A stretch of DNA of 64,000 nt from Pigmentiphaga sp. (GCA_023228945.1 JALOAI010000002.1:211830-275829); one strand, 5' to 3'; positions 17,239 to 25,865 are shown, counted from the stretch's first letter. The notes: generated by a model not told the origin, from the letters alone. Numbers and translations are program-made.

Positions 17239-18761
17239 TGGCCGGATTCAGCAATGCCGCGGTGCTGTGGCCCGTGCTCGTTCCGATCGCGGCTTCCGCC
17301 CTGTGCATGATGTTGTGGAGGGCGCCGCGATGGCAGCGCGCCGTCCATCTGGCGGCGCTGGCCTTGATGCTGGCGGCGTCGCTGCTGCTGCTCCAGACCA
17401 TCGGTCGCCACGGCGTGGTGGCGCTGACGTTTGGCGGCTGGGGACCGCCGTTCGGCATCAGTTTCGTGGCCGATCGCCTGAGCGCGGCCATGGTTGCGGT
17501 CACGGCCGCGCTGGCCCTGGCCGTCGGCGTCTACGGCCTGGCGTCCACGCACCGGCGGCAGGTCCGCAACGGCGTCTATCCGTTGTTCCTGGGCATGCTG
17601 GCCGCGGTCAATGGCGCCTTTCTGACCGGCGACATCTTCAACCTCTATGTCTGGTTCGAGATCATGCTGATCACCGCCCTGGGGCTGCTGGTCATCGACA
17701 AGAGCCGGGCGCAACTGGATGGCGCCATGAAGTACGCCATTCTCAATCTGTTGAGCACTTTGGTGTTCCTGCTCGCCATTGCGATTCTCTATGGCGCGGC
17801 TGGGACATTGAACATGGCCGACCTGGCGCGTGTCGTGCCGGACATCGGCGACAGCACCGCCCTGACCGTGGCCTCGGCTCTTTTCCTGGTTGGCTTTGGC
17901 ATCAAGGCAGGCTACTTCCCGATGTTCTTCTGGCTTCCGGCGTCGTATCACACGATGTCGATCGCCACCCTGGCGCTGTTTGCGGGCCTGCTGACGAAAG
18001 TCGGCGTCTACGCCTGTTTTCGTGTTTTCACGCTGATGTTCGCGGGTGGAGAAGCGCTGCGCGAAGCCATTGCCTTCATGGCGGCCGGCACGATGGTCTT
18101 CGGGGTGTTCGGCGCGGCGGTGCAATGGGACGTGCGCCGGATCCTCTCCTTCCATATCATCAGCCAGATCGGCTACATCCTGCTGGGCCTGGCGCTGGGC
18201 ACGGCGGCCGCGTTTGCCGGCGCCATCTTCTACATCATCCATCACATCATCGTCAAAGCCAATCTTTTCCTGATCGCGGGCGCCATGCATCGTGTCAGCG
18301 GAACCTACGATCTTCGCCGCTGCGGCGGCCTGATGCGGAGCCATCCGCTGCTTGCCCTGCTGTTCGCCGTTCCGGCATTGTCGCTCGCGGGCATCCCTCC
18401 GCTGTCCGGCTTCTGGGCCAAGTTTCTGGTCATTGACGCCTCGTTCAAGGCCGATGCCGCGTGGCTGGCCGCCGTGGGGCTCTTCGTCGGCCTGCTCACC
18501 ATCTTCTCGATGAGCAAGATCTGGATCGAGGCGTTCTGGAAGCGCCAGCCGGTGGAGCGCGCCCGCTCGCGCGCCGTGCCGCTTCCCATGGTGCTGGGCA
18601 TCGGCGCCTTGGCCTTGATCACCGTCTGGATCGGCATACGGCCGGAAATGTTGATGCGATATTCCGACGCCGCGGCGGCCTCGCTGGTGGAGCCACGAAG
18701 CTACATCGCAACGACGCTTGACGAGGCAAGCATCACCGCTCCAGCGGGAGGCGCGCCATGA
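17238..18761 (+). CDS. mrpD: Na+/H+ antiporter subunit D (NuoM/N-like)
   Basis: 507-residue proton-channel subunit related to NuoL/M/N. Motifs include the conserved Glu helix NLYVWFEIMLITALGLLV, the Lys helix GFGIKAGYFPMFFWLPASYHTMSIATLALFAGLLTKVGVYA, and SFHIISQIGYILLGLALG. PALSLAGIPPLSGFWAKFLV is the second broken-helix region. Start taken at the ATG of TGATG, one codon after a GTG that is also possible. It overlaps mrpE by ATGA. Confidence 0.93.
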   Translation: MAGFSNAAVLWPVLVPIAASALCMMLWRAPRWQRAVHLAALALMLAASLLLLQTIGRHGVVALTFGGWGPPFGISFVADRLSAAMVAVTAALALAVGVYGLASTHRRQVRNGVYPLFLGMLAAVNGAFLTGDIFNLYVWFEIMLITALGLLVIDKSRAQLDGAMKYAILNLLSTLVFLLAIAILYGAAGTLNMADLARVVPDIGDSTALTVASALFLVGFGIKAGYFPMFFWLPASYHTMSIATLALFAGLLTKVGVYACFRVFTLMFAGGEALREAIAFMAAGTMVFGVFGAAVQWDVRRILSFHIISQIGYILLGLALGTAAAFAGAIFYIIHHIIVKANLFLIAGAMHRVSGTYDLRRCGGLMRSHPLLALLFAVPALSLAGIPPLSGFWAKFLVIDASFKADAAWLAAVGLFVGLLTIFSMSKIWIEAFWKRQPVERARSRAVPLPMVLGIGALALITVWIGIRPEMLMRYSDAAAASLVEPRSYIATTLDEASITAPAGGAP

Positions 18762-19099
18762 TTCCTCCGTTCTTCAGGCGCTTGTGGTCGGGCGCTGAGC
18801 TGTGCGCAATCTTCATCCGCGAACTCGCGCTCTCGTCATGGTCGGTGGCCGCCGCCGCATTCGCGCGCGACTCCCGGCTGTCGCCTGCGATCATTGCCGT
18901 ACCGCTACAGTTGCGCACCGACATGGGAATCATGACGCTGGCCAACCTCGTGTCCCTGACGCCTGGCACCACGTCGCTGCACGTGAGCCAGGACCGTTCG
19001 CTGCTCTACGTGCATTGCCTGGATGCCGGAGCGACCGATGACGTGATTGCCGGCATCCGCGAAACGTTCGAAGATACGATCAAGGAGATGGAACAATGA
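18758..19099 (+). CDS. mrpE: Na+/H+ antiporter subunit E
   Basis: 113-residue small subunit of the Mrp complex. A hydrophobic N-terminal region (FFRRLWSGAELCAIFIRELALSS) is followed by the family segment IIAVPLQLRTDMGIMTLANLVSLTPGTTSLHVS and the mixed alpha/beta cytoplasmic tail ending HCLDAGATDDVIAGIRETFED. It appears shorter at the N-terminus than MrpE proteins of about 160 residues, a form also seen in Alcaligenaceae. Start and stop overlap mrpD and mrpF. Confidence 0.9.
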   Translation: MIPPFFRRLWSGAELCAIFIRELALSSWSVAAAAFARDSRLSPAIIAVPLQLRTDMGIMTLANLVSLTPGTTSLHVSQDRSLLYVHCLDAGATDDVIAGIRETFEDTIKEMEQ

Positions 19100-19398
19100 T
19101 GGAGAGCCTCCGGCAGGTCGATCATTTCCTCACCACCGCCTCATACGTGTTGCTGGTGCTCATGGCGGTACCCTTGGGAATGACCCTCGTTCGCATGCTG
19201 GCGGGTCCGAGCTACGCCGATCGCTTCGTGGCGCTCGACATGCTCACCGGCGTGGCCGTCTCGATCGCCGCGCTCACCGCGGCGGCGACGGGCAGGAGGG
19301 AGTACATGGACGTCGGTCTGGGCCTGGCGCTGTTCGGTTTCCTGGGAACCTGCGCATTGTCGGCGTTCCTGGAGCGCAAAGAGAGGGGGCGGCCATGA
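19096..19398 (+). CDS. mrpF: Na+/H+ antiporter subunit F
   Basis: 100-residue three-helix subunit. Family features: LLVLMAVPLGMTLVRMLAGPSYADRFVALDMLTGVAVSIAAL and a third helix DVGLGLALFGFLGTCALSAF. The GPSYADRFVALD motif between helices 1 and 2 is diagnostic. Overlaps mrpE and mrpG by ATGA. Confidence 0.92.
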   Translation: MMESLRQVDHFLTTASYVLLVLMAVPLGMTLVRMLAGPSYADRFVALDMLTGVAVSIAALTAAATGRREYMDVGLGLALFGFLGTCALSAFLERKERGRP

Positions 19399-19769
19399 GC
19401 CTCGTGCTCGCTGTCGCAGCCCTGCTGCTGAAGATCGCGGGATTTGTCTTCCTGTTTTCCGCCGCGCTGGGCCTGCTTCGTTTCAAGGATCCCTTGCAGC
19501 GCATGCACGCCGCGACCAAGGCCGGCACGGTTGGGGCGGGTTTGTCCGTCGCGGGTGCGGCACTGGCCCATGGCGATGGGCTGACCATGATCGTTGCCGC
19601 CGTCACGATCCTGTTCCTGGTCATCACCGTTCCGCTCGCCGGCCATCTGCTCGGTAGGGCCATTTATGTCTCCGGCGTGCCGCTCCAGGGCATCGAGGGC
19701 AGGGATGCCCTCCAGGGTGTGCTGAAGCGTCACGAGGTCGATCCGTCTTCGGAGGCGACCACGAACTGA
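19395..19769 (+). CDS. mrpG: Na+/H+ antiporter subunit G
   Basis: 124-residue three-helix subunit and last gene of the operon. Motif FSAALGLLRFKDPLQRMHAATKAGTVGAGL is diagnostic of MrpG/MnhG (usual form GxxRFPDxxxRxHAxTKA). Start ATG overlaps the mrpF stop; a longer upstream frame is rejected because it lies inside mrpE and mrpF. A strong hairpin lies 100 bp after the stop. Confidence 0.93.
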   Translation: MSLVLAVAALLLKIAGFVFLFSAALGLLRFKDPLQRMHAATKAGTVGAGLSVAGAALAHGDGLTMIVAAVTILFLVITVPLAGHLLGRAIYVSGVPLQGIEGRDALQGVLKRHEVDPSSEATTN

Positions 19770-19872
19770 GTGAAGTGCGGCAAGCAATGCAATGACTCGG
19801 CGCGGCGCGTCCCAGTCTAGCCGCTCGAGTGCCGGGGCTCGGGCTGGCTGGGTTAATGAGATGTTCTACCCT

Positions 19873-19907
19873 AATCCCTATGGAGCCGATTACGCTCCGT
19901 AGGGATT
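19873..19907. terminator. Terminator between mrpG and the nitrilase gene
   Basis: 14-bp stem (AATCCCTATGGAGC / GCTCCGTAGGGATT, one G-T pair) with a 7-nt loop, followed on the + strand by TGTCCTTTCT. It lies between convergent genes and could serve both. Confidence 0.7.
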
Positions 19908-19945
19908 TGTCCTTTCTGGCTCGCCGCGCGCTGCGTCTTCTTGAC

Positions 19946-20944
19946 TCAAGGAAAGAAAATGCGGTGGTAATCGGCCGCCGAGACCTTCTCGAAGAGCGGA
20001 TCTGCGTCGTGCACATCGCGCAACAGGCTGTAGTCGATTCTTCCGATCAACAGTCCTTCTTCGTCGTGAGCCAAAGGCGCTACCGTATCTTCTCCCATGG
20101 GATTGAAGATGCGGGTCGCCCCGTGACCCGGCAGCAGTTGCTCGGTTACCTCATGCTTCCGTGCCCATCCGGACATCAGGGCATCGTCGATTACGATGGT
20201 TGGCGCGACGACATAGAGGCCGCCTTCGCGAGCGTAAGCTCGAGTTGTCGTCATGCAGGCATCCGACTTCATCGAGATCACATCCGGACGAACTCCATAG
20301 ACGGGGCGGCGTTCCAGACCATTCCATAACCCTCGCACCGTGGCCGCGTCCGCATTCAGGCCGAAGCTTGGCCAGGAGGCCACGTGCAACTGCTCGTTCT
20401 GGTTGAACATGGTATGTCGAAGCAAGGGCCGGCGATGCTCGGAGCAGTTGAGGGCGCCAATGTTGCCCACGCGTGTAGCGACTACTTTCAGGTTCTCGGC
20501 ATCTCCCGTTGAAAAAAATGTGCCCTCCAATCCACTGGGCTTGATCTTCCGGCGAGTCATGATCGTGCCATCACGAGGATCGATAAGCATCTGGGCCATG
20601 TAGACCCGGTTTGCCTGGCGTTCGCTGAAGCCCAGCAAGCATATGACACCGGTGCGTCGCACCGCATCTTCCAGCCTCCGATGCTGCTCGGAGCCCAGTT
20701 CCAGGCTGGCCTCGTGGTAAATGCGCCGATGGGGTTCCTGCCATGCGAGATCCTTCATCCAGATGAAAACGGGATACCCCGGCAGCCAGGTTTCCGGGAA
20801 GGCAAGAAGCTGAGCACCTTCGTCAGCGGCCTGCTCCATCAAGCGAATGCTCTTGTCGATGGTGGCCTCGAGGTCGAACCAGACAGGTGCGGCCTGCACT
20901 GCGGCCGCAGTGAAAGGCGATATAGTATGTGTCTTTACTGCCAT
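19946..20944 (-). CDS. Nitrilase-family carbon-nitrogen hydrolase
   Basis: 332-residue hydrolase of the nitrilase branch. The catalytic triad is visible: Glu51 in FPETWLPGYP, Lys133 in RRKIKPSG and Cys167 in GALNCSEHRRPLL. Classical nitrilases have CWEH at the nucleophile, so Trp is replaced by Ser here, and substrate preference may differ. The aromatic-rich YPVFIW after the Glu resembles aliphatic and arylacetonitrilases. The enzyme is cytoplasmic. It is divergent from a LysR regulator 38 bp away, which probably controls it, and a Bug protein gene lies beyond that regulator. Nitrile hydrolysis to a carboxylic acid is the likely activity; the substrate is unknown. Confidence 0.85.
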   Translation of the reverse strand: MAVKTHTISPFTAAAVQAAPVWFDLEATIDKSIRLMEQAADEGAQLLAFPETWLPGYPVFIWMKDLAWQEPHRRIYHEASLELGSEQHRRLEDAVRRTGVICLLGFSERQANRVYMAQMLIDPRDGTIMTRRKIKPSGLEGTFFSTGDAENLKVVATRVGNIGALNCSEHRRPLLRHTMFNQNEQLHVASWPSFGLNADAATVRGLWNGLERRPVYGVRPDVISMKSDACMTTTRAYAREGGLYVVAPTIVIDDALMSGWARKHEVTEQLLPGHGATRIFNPMGEDTVAPLAHDEEGLLIGRIDYSLLRDVHDADPLFEKVSAADYHRIFFP

Positions 20945-20982
20945 TGCTGTGTCTCCATTAAAATGAAAAGGGGCAATGCCTG

Positions 20983-21963
20983 ATGAGTGTCGATCAAAGG
21001 CAATTGCGGTACTTTTTGGAAGTGGCCTCTACCGGAAGCATCAATAAAGCGGCTGAGCGCCTGCATATTTCACAGTCCGCCCTCAGTCGCCGCATGGCGT
21101 TGCTTGAACGAGCGACGGGAACCACGCTTTTCACTCGCCGGCCAACCGGCGTCGAACTGACCCAGGATGGACAGCGGCTTGCGTCGCAAGCGAAGTACCT
21201 CGCCGGACATTTCGCTCATCCCTTGGCTCCCAAGCCCCGGGCCTTTGGCACGGCCGCCGACGCCCTGAGCCTGGGGCTGGTTTCGGGCTCCAAGCGGGTC
21301 ATGTTTTCGATTTTGTTCGATGGACAGAATCACATGGGGGGCGTCGGAGCGAGTACTCCGCCTCGTGCCTCGATTCAAAGTCTTTTCGAGAGTGCCGCGG
21401 ATGTTCTGATCGAGCTGGTGCGCCGTGCCGAGCTGGATCTGGCCATTATCGGCAACCCTTTTGATGATCTGATACTTCGCACCGACGCTCTCTGGGAAGA
21501 GAGTCTGCTGCTGGTGATGCCGCCCGAGTGTACGCGCCAGCAGCTCGGACAGTATCGTTTCTTTTTGCCGTCTCAGGAGCCCCACCTCGTTACATTTATC
21601 ATGAGCGTTTTGCAACGCGAACAACTGACGCCCAAGGAGATCACTACAGTCACTCCCAGTGAAACCACCTTGGACCTCATTCGCTCGGGTCTGGGTTATT
21701 CCATTCTGCATTGCTCCGCGGTGCCGGGCGCCGCTGCCCAGAGTCGTGAATTGAGCATTGAACCACTGCTGCATTCGTGCATTCGTATGGGTGCTGTGTA
21801 TCGGAGCGACGCCTCCCGAATCAAGGAGATCCAGACGCTGCTGACTGCCGTGAAAAGTGCGTTGCCTGACAATATCGCTCGACAAGAAGATCTGACATTG
21901 CATTGGGTGAGACAGGTCTCGCCGGATAGCGCTCAACGCGCGTCCGTCACTCGATCATCTTGA
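20983..21963 (+). CDS. LysR-family transcriptional regulator
   Basis: 326-residue regulator. The N-terminal winged helix is standard (LRYFLEVASTGSINKAAERLHISQSALSRRMALLERATGTTLFTRR), followed by a periplasmic-binding-protein-like effector domain. It is divergent from the nitrilase gene with a 38-bp spacer and converges with the Bug gene, overlapping its end by 17 bp. It most likely responds to a nitrile or its product and controls the nitrilase, by the usual LysR logic; no inverted-repeat T-N11-A site was assigned with confidence. Confidence 0.88.
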   Translation: MSVDQRQLRYFLEVASTGSINKAAERLHISQSALSRRMALLERATGTTLFTRRPTGVELTQDGQRLASQAKYLAGHFAHPLAPKPRAFGTAADALSLGLVSGSKRVMFSILFDGQNHMGGVGASTPPRASIQSLFESAADVLIELVRRAELDLAIIGNPFDDLILRTDALWEESLLLVMPPECTRQQLGQYRFFLPSQEPHLVTFIMSVLQREQLTPKEITTVTPSETTLDLIRSGLGYSILHCSAVPGAAAQSRELSIEPLLHSCIRMGAVYRSDASRIKEIQTLLTAVKSALPDNIARQEDLTLHWVRQVSPDSAQRASVTRSS

Positions 21964-22945
21964 AGCCCGAGGCGGAGATGACTGTGCCCCAGCGTTGATA
22001 GTCTTCTTCTAGTGCACTCTTCAGGGCGGCTGGCCCGCTGGGGTCGGGAATGAAACCCATCGTGCGCAAGCGCTCGCTGACAGCCGGTGAAGCCACGGCT
22101 TTTTGCACTACCTGGCTGATTTCTTCGATGACATTCTCGGGAGTGTTGGCGGGAGCAAATAAGGCAAAATACTCTTGCGCGACGACGCCCTCCATTCCTA
22201 GCTCTTGTAATGTTGGCACCTCGGGCAGAAACTCCGAGCGCCTTGCCCCAGTCGTGGCAAGTATCCGAAGACGGCCGTCTTTTATGTGGGGCAGTACCTC
22301 ACTGACCACGTTGCAGCAGGCTGCGATATGTCCGCCTATGGTGTCCTGAATGGCTGGAGCGGAACCCTTATAGGGAACGTGAACCATGGGGATACCTCGC
22401 CTGTCGGCAATCATGAGGCCAGCAAAATGCCCCGTGCTGCCTTCGGCGGGAGAGGCATAAGTCACGGGCTCGGATCTGGTCCTGCTCCAGGCTTCGAAGT
22501 CTTGAAACGATGTTATCGATTCGGGAACCTGGGGACCCACGCATAGCGCGAATTCAAAAGAGGCAATACGTGCAACCGGGCTGAAATCCTTGAGAGGCTG
22601 GTAAGCCAGGTTGCGATAGATATGCGGGTAGATGACCAAGCTCGAAGCCGGAGCCTGTAAAAGCGTGCGACCATCCGGCGAAGCATCTTTTACGTAAGCA
22701 ACAGCAATGCGCCCGCCCGCTCCGGGGCGGTTCTCCACCAGCACGCTTGATGCAATTTTTCCCTGGGCCTCATGGCCGATGAGGCGCGCCATCGTGTCGC
22801 CTGAGCCACCTGGTGGAAAACCGACCACGATGGAGAGCGTGCGGGCCATCTCCTCTTTTAGCGCGCCGAAAGCCGATGCAGGTAAAGCGTGCGAGGCCGC
22901 CAGTAAGGCGGCTGCGGAAGTCAAAAAAGAACGACGCGTTGCCAT
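21947..22945 (-). CDS. TctC/Bug-family periplasmic binding protein
   Basis: 332-residue solute-binding protein. The N-terminus has a twin-arginine pattern (ATRRSFLTSAAALLAAS...PASA), suggesting Tat export. Bug signatures follow: VVGFPPGGSGDTMARLI, VENRPGAGGRIAVAYV, SPDGRTLLQ, HVPYKGSAPAIQDTIGGHI and FLPEVPTLQELG. Such proteins bind small carboxylates or aromatic acids and feed TctAB-type permeases or signal to regulators. No permease is adjacent. A possible CRP-type site and -10 box lie upstream. It may serve the acid produced by the nearby nitrilase, which is inference. Confidence 0.9.
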   Translation of the reverse strand: MATRRSFLTSAAALLAASHALPASAFGALKEEMARTLSIVVGFPPGGSGDTMARLIGHEAQGKIASSVLVENRPGAGGRIAVAYVKDASPDGRTLLQAPASSLVIYPHIYRNLAYQPLKDFSPVARIASFEFALCVGPQVPESITSFQDFEAWSRTRSEPVTYASPAEGSTGHFAGLMIADRRGIPMVHVPYKGSAPAIQDTIGGHIAACCNVVSEVLPHIKDGRLRILATTGARRSEFLPEVPTLQELGMEGVVAQEYFALFAPANTPENVIEEISQVVQKAVASPAVSERLRTMGFIPDPSGPAALKSALEEDYQRWGTVISASGFKMIE

Positions 22946-22996
22946 TTCACTGTTTCCTTAAAGAGCGACCGTTTGCCTGCTGCAGCCGGTCTGGCT

Positions 22997-23028
22997 TCTA
23001 TAGTGGATTCAGTGTGACATCGATCACG
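22997..23028 (-). promoter_or_regulatory. Possible CRP-like site and -10 box for the Bug gene
   Basis: TGTGA-CATCGA-TCACG at 23013-23028 matches the CRP half-site spacing (5-6-5) at 9 of 10 core positions. On the minus strand a TATAGA hexamer (22997-23002) lies just downstream, so the site would cover the -35 region, as at class II CRP promoters. The Bug start is 52 bp further on. Confidence 0.4.
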
Positions 23029-23102
23029 AGAGGGGGGTTATGCAAAGAGGAGATAAGTCGCCAGCTTCTCTCAGCTGAATCTGCGCGGTGCGTGAGATGA
23101 GC

Positions 23103-24236
23103 TCAGCGCCCTCGCAGCACCGCCAGGTTGTCGCGGTGCATGAGCTCGGGCTCGTTGGGCGTGCCCAGGATTTCCGCGATGCGGCTGGAGGGCTGGCGCA
23201 TGATGCGCCGCGTGTCGCTGGACGAATAATTGATCAGGCCGCGGGCCCACTCGCGGCCCTCGGCGTCGCGGCAGGCAACCACGTCGCCGCGTTCGAAATC
23301 GCCATGCACGGCCACCACGCCGACGGGCAGCAGGCTTTTGCCGGCCTGGGTGATGGCGCGCACGGCGCCGGCGTCGAGCTCGAGGTAGCCGCGCAGGCGG
23401 AGATGATCGACCAGCCACTGCTTGCGGGCCGACCACGTTGCCAGTTGCGCGTGCAGCGTGGTGCCGACGGCCTCGCCGCGCGCCATGCGCAGCAGCAAGT
23501 CGGGCTCGCGGCCGGAAGCGATGATGGTGTGGGCGCCACGGCCGGCGGCACGCTTGGCGGCAATGATTTTGGTCAGCATGCCGCCGGTACCGACTTCGCT
23601 GCCCGCGCCTCCCGCCATGGCTTCGAGAGCGGGATCGCCGGCGGTTGCGTCGCTGATGAATTCGGCGCCGGGGTTGCGGCGTGGGTCGGCGGCATAGAGC
23701 CCGCGCTGGTCGGTGAGGATGACCAGGACGTCGGCTTCGATCAGATTCGTGACCAGGGCGCCCAGGGTGTCATTGTCGCCGAAGCGGATCTCATCGGTGG
23801 AAACCGTGTCGTTCTCGTTGACGATGGGCACCACGCCGAGCTCCAGCAGCGTCAGCAGCGTGGTGCGGGCATTGAGGTAGCGTTGCCGGTCGCTGAGATC
23901 CTCGTGCGTGAGCAGGATCTGCGCGGTGGCGAGCCCATGTTCGCCAAAAGCGGACTCATAGGCCTGCGCCAGGCCCATCTGCCCCACCGCGGCGGCCGCC
24001 TGCAACTCGTGCATGTCGGTTGGCCGGCGTTGCCAGCCAAGCCGCGCCATGCCTTCGGCCACGGCGCCGCTGGAGACCAGCACCACTTCACGCCCGAGGC
24101 GGCGAAGGTCGGCGATCTGCCGCGCCCAGGCGGCCACGGCGTTGCGGTCCAGTCCTCGTCCTTCATTGGTGACGAGGGATGAGCCGACTTTGACCACGAT
24201 ACGGTCGGCGCTGGCGAGAACGGAAGGGGAACTCAT
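23103..24236 (-). CDS. proB: Glutamate 5-kinase
   Basis: First enzyme of proline synthesis, phosphorylating glutamate; 377 residues. The amino-acid kinase domain begins RIVVKVGSSLVTNEGRGLD and includes VVLVSSGAVAEGMARLGW and VVPIVNENDTVSTDEIRFGDNDTL. The C-terminal PUA domain is present (GYLELDAGAVRAITQAGKSLLPVGVVAVHGDFERGDVV). Start ATG at 24236 gives the usual N-terminus. It follows obgE by 33 bp, the normal betaproteobacterial order rplU-rpmA-obgE-proB. Feedback inhibition by proline is known for the family. Confidence 0.96.
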   Translation of the reverse strand: MSSPSVLASADRIVVKVGSSLVTNEGRGLDRNAVAAWARQIADLRRLGREVVLVSSGAVAEGMARLGWQRRPTDMHELQAAAAVGQMGLAQAYESAFGEHGLATAQILLTHEDLSDRQRYLNARTTLLTLLELGVVPIVNENDTVSTDEIRFGDNDTLGALVTNLIEADVLVILTDQRGLYAADPRRNPGAEFISDATAGDPALEAMAGGAGSEVGTGGMLTKIIAAKRAAGRGAHTIIASGREPDLLLRMARGEAVGTTLHAQLATWSARKQWLVDHLRLRGYLELDAGAVRAITQAGKSLLPVGVVAVHGDFERGDVVACRDAEGREWARGLINYSSSDTRRIMRQPSSRIAEILGTPNEPELMHRDNLAVLRGR

Positions 24237-24269
24237 GATGCGGCGGCGCGGCAGGCGGAGGAAGCGGGT

Positions 24270-25403
24270 TTAGTCCAGGGAGCGAAAGCGGGGGTCGTCC
24301 GGATCGGTGTTGGCGGGGGCGGATGGCTCGTCGACCGGCGCAGCCGGGAGGTCGGTCTGATCGTCTTCGGGCTCGGGGTCGGCGGCCCTGGCTTCATCCA
24401 CTGCGTCTTGCAAGGCCCAGGCCAGGGCCTGCGTGCCCGCGCCGGTAAGCGCCGAGATCGCAAAGACCGGCCCGTTCCAGCCGAACTCGGCGCAAAAGCG
24501 TTCTTGGTAGCCGGCCGGATCGTCGAGCATATCGATCTTGTTGAGCACCAGCCAGCGCGGCTTGGCGTAGAGCTCGGGATCGTAGCGCCGCAACTCTTCC
24601 ACGATGGCGCGCGCCTGCCGGACCGTGGTGTCGATCGGGTCGTCGCCGGGATCGGGCGGTGCGACGTCGATCAGGTGCAGCAGCACCCGGGTGCGGGCGA
24701 GGTGGCGCAGAAACTGATGGCCCAGGCCGGCGCCGTCGGCGGCGCCTTCGATCAGGCCCGGAATGTCGGCGAGGACGAAGCTGCGCCCGGCGTCGGTGCG
24801 CACGACGCCGAGGTTGGGATGCAGCGTGGTGAAGGGATAGTCGGCGATCTTGGGCCGGGCGTTGGAGAGTTTGGTGATGAGCGTGGACTTGCCCGCATTG
24901 GGCATGCCCAGCAGGCCCACGTCGGCCAGCACCTTGAGCTCCAGCCGCAGGCGGCGTTGCTCGCCGGGCTCGCCCAGGGTGTACTGACGCGGCGTGCGAT
25001 TGACGCTGGATTTGAAATGCAGGTTGCCCAGGCCGCCCCGGCCGCCTTGGGCCAGTGTGGCCTGCTGGCCATGGCGGGTGAGGTCGAACAGCAATTCGCC
25101 GGTGTCCGCGTCGTGGACCATGGTGCCCACCGGCACGCGCAGGGTGACGTCGGGCGCGCCGGCGCCGTATTGGTCTTTGCCCCGGCCGTTCTCGCCGTTG
25201 CGCGCCCGATGCAGGCGGGCGTAGCGAAAATCGATGAGGGTATTGATATTGCGGTCGGCCACGGCCAGGACGCTGCCGCCCCGGCCGCCGTCGCCGCCGT
25301 CGGGGCCGCCCCTGGGAATGAATTTTTCGCGGCGAAAGCTCGCCACGCCGTTGCCGCCTTTACCGGCAAAGACCTCGATGGTGGCTTCGTCGACGAATTT
25401 CAT
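24270..25403 (-). CDS. obgE: GTPase ObgE/CgtA
   Basis: Essential ribosome-associated GTPase involved in 50S assembly and stress control; 377 residues. Glycine-rich Obg fold at residues 1-158 (MKFVDEATIEVFAGKGGNGV...RGGPDGGDGGRGG). The G domain has G1 GMPNAGKSTL, the TTLHPNLGVV switch, G3 DIPGLIEGA and G4 NKID. The C-terminal tail is acidic and variable (DPEPEDDQTDLP). The ATG at 25401-25403 is the conserved start. An intrinsic terminator lies upstream, between rpmA and obgE, so obgE is expressed by read-through or by its own promoter. Confidence 0.96.
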   Translation of the reverse strand: MKFVDEATIEVFAGKGGNGVASFRREKFIPRGGPDGGDGGRGGSVLAVADRNINTLIDFRYARLHRARNGENGRGKDQYGAGAPDVTLRVPVGTMVHDADTGELLFDLTRHGQQATLAQGGRGGLGNLHFKSSVNRTPRQYTLGEPGEQRRLRLELKVLADVGLLGMPNAGKSTLITKLSNARPKIADYPFTTLHPNLGVVRTDAGRSFVLADIPGLIEGAADGAGLGHQFLRHLARTRVLLHLIDVAPPDPGDDPIDTTVRQARAIVEELRRYDPELYAKPRWLVLNKIDMLDDPAGYQERFCAEFGWNGPVFAISALTGAGTQALAWALQDAVDEARAADPEPEDDQTDLPAAPVDEPSAPANTDPDDPRFRSLD

Positions 25404-25448
25404 GGGAATGCCTTGTAGGTGTTGCGGCAGAATACCAGGCCGCCAACG

Positions 25449-25472
25449 CAAAAACCCTGCCTTGGAGCAGGG
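25449..25472 (-). terminator. Intrinsic terminator between rpmA and obgE
   Basis: On the minus strand a 6-bp stem CCCTGC / GCAGGG with a 6-nt loop is followed by TTTTTGCG. Two further GC hairpins lie between it and the rpmA stop. It should limit transcription from the ribosomal protein genes into obgE. Confidence 0.75.
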
Positions 25473-25550
25473 TATCACCGCGGGAGACGGCCGCAAGCGG
25501 CCATCCCGTCAGCCGCGGCCCTCGGTACGAAGGCCACGGCTGGGGGTGTA

Positions 25551-25808
25551 TCAGGCCTTGACGATCGAAACGGTGTGCTTGTTCAGTGCACCGCGGAAGC
25601 CGAATTCGACCTTGCCGTCGGCCAGGGCGTACAGCGTGTGATCGCGGCCCATGCCGACGTTGGTGCCGGCATGAAAGCGCGTGCCGCGCTGGCGCACGAT
25701 GATCGAACCGGCCGGGATCAGCTGGCCGCCGTAGGCCTTGACGCCCAGGCGCTTAGCTTGTGAGTCGCGGCCGTTGCGAGTAGAGCCGCCGCCTTTTTTC
25801 TGTGCCAT
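25551..25808 (-). CDS. rpmA: 50S ribosomal protein L27
   Basis: 85-residue ribosomal protein of the peptidyl-transferase region. Sequence MAQKKGGGSTRNGRDSQAKRLGVKAYGG is diagnostic, including the N-terminal tail that reaches the tRNA acceptor ends. It lies 57 bp after rplU, and a perfect 15-bp hairpin fills that gap. Confidence 0.98.
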   Translation of the reverse strand: MAQKKGGGSTRNGRDSQAKRLGVKAYGGQLIPAGSIIVRQRGTRFHAGTNVGMGRDHTLYALADGKVEFGFRGALNKHTVSIVKA

Positions 25809-25829
25809 GTTTTACTCCATATGGAACAC

Positions 25830-25862
25830 GTTGGCGCCGGCGGCGTGGCCGCCGGCGCCAAC
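25830..25862 (-). other. Perfect 15-bp hairpin between rplU and rpmA
   Basis: GTTGGCGCCGGCGGC and its exact complement are separated by a 3-nt GTG loop, filling the rplU-rpmA gap almost completely. It ends about 20 bp before the rpmA start. There is no T-run. It may be a processing or stability element that sets the L21:L27 ratio (inference). Confidence 0.6.
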
Positions 25863-25865
25863 GGA

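Noticed and set aside
16828..19769. Reading the mrp genes as part of respiratory Complex I
   Set aside because: NuoK/L/M/N-like subunits occur, but MrpB, MrpE, MrpF and MrpG are all present and no nuo hydrophilic subunits are, so this is an Mrp antiporter.
23088..24182. 364-codon plus-strand frame across proB
   Set aside because: Antisense shadow; proB motifs on the other strand are complete.
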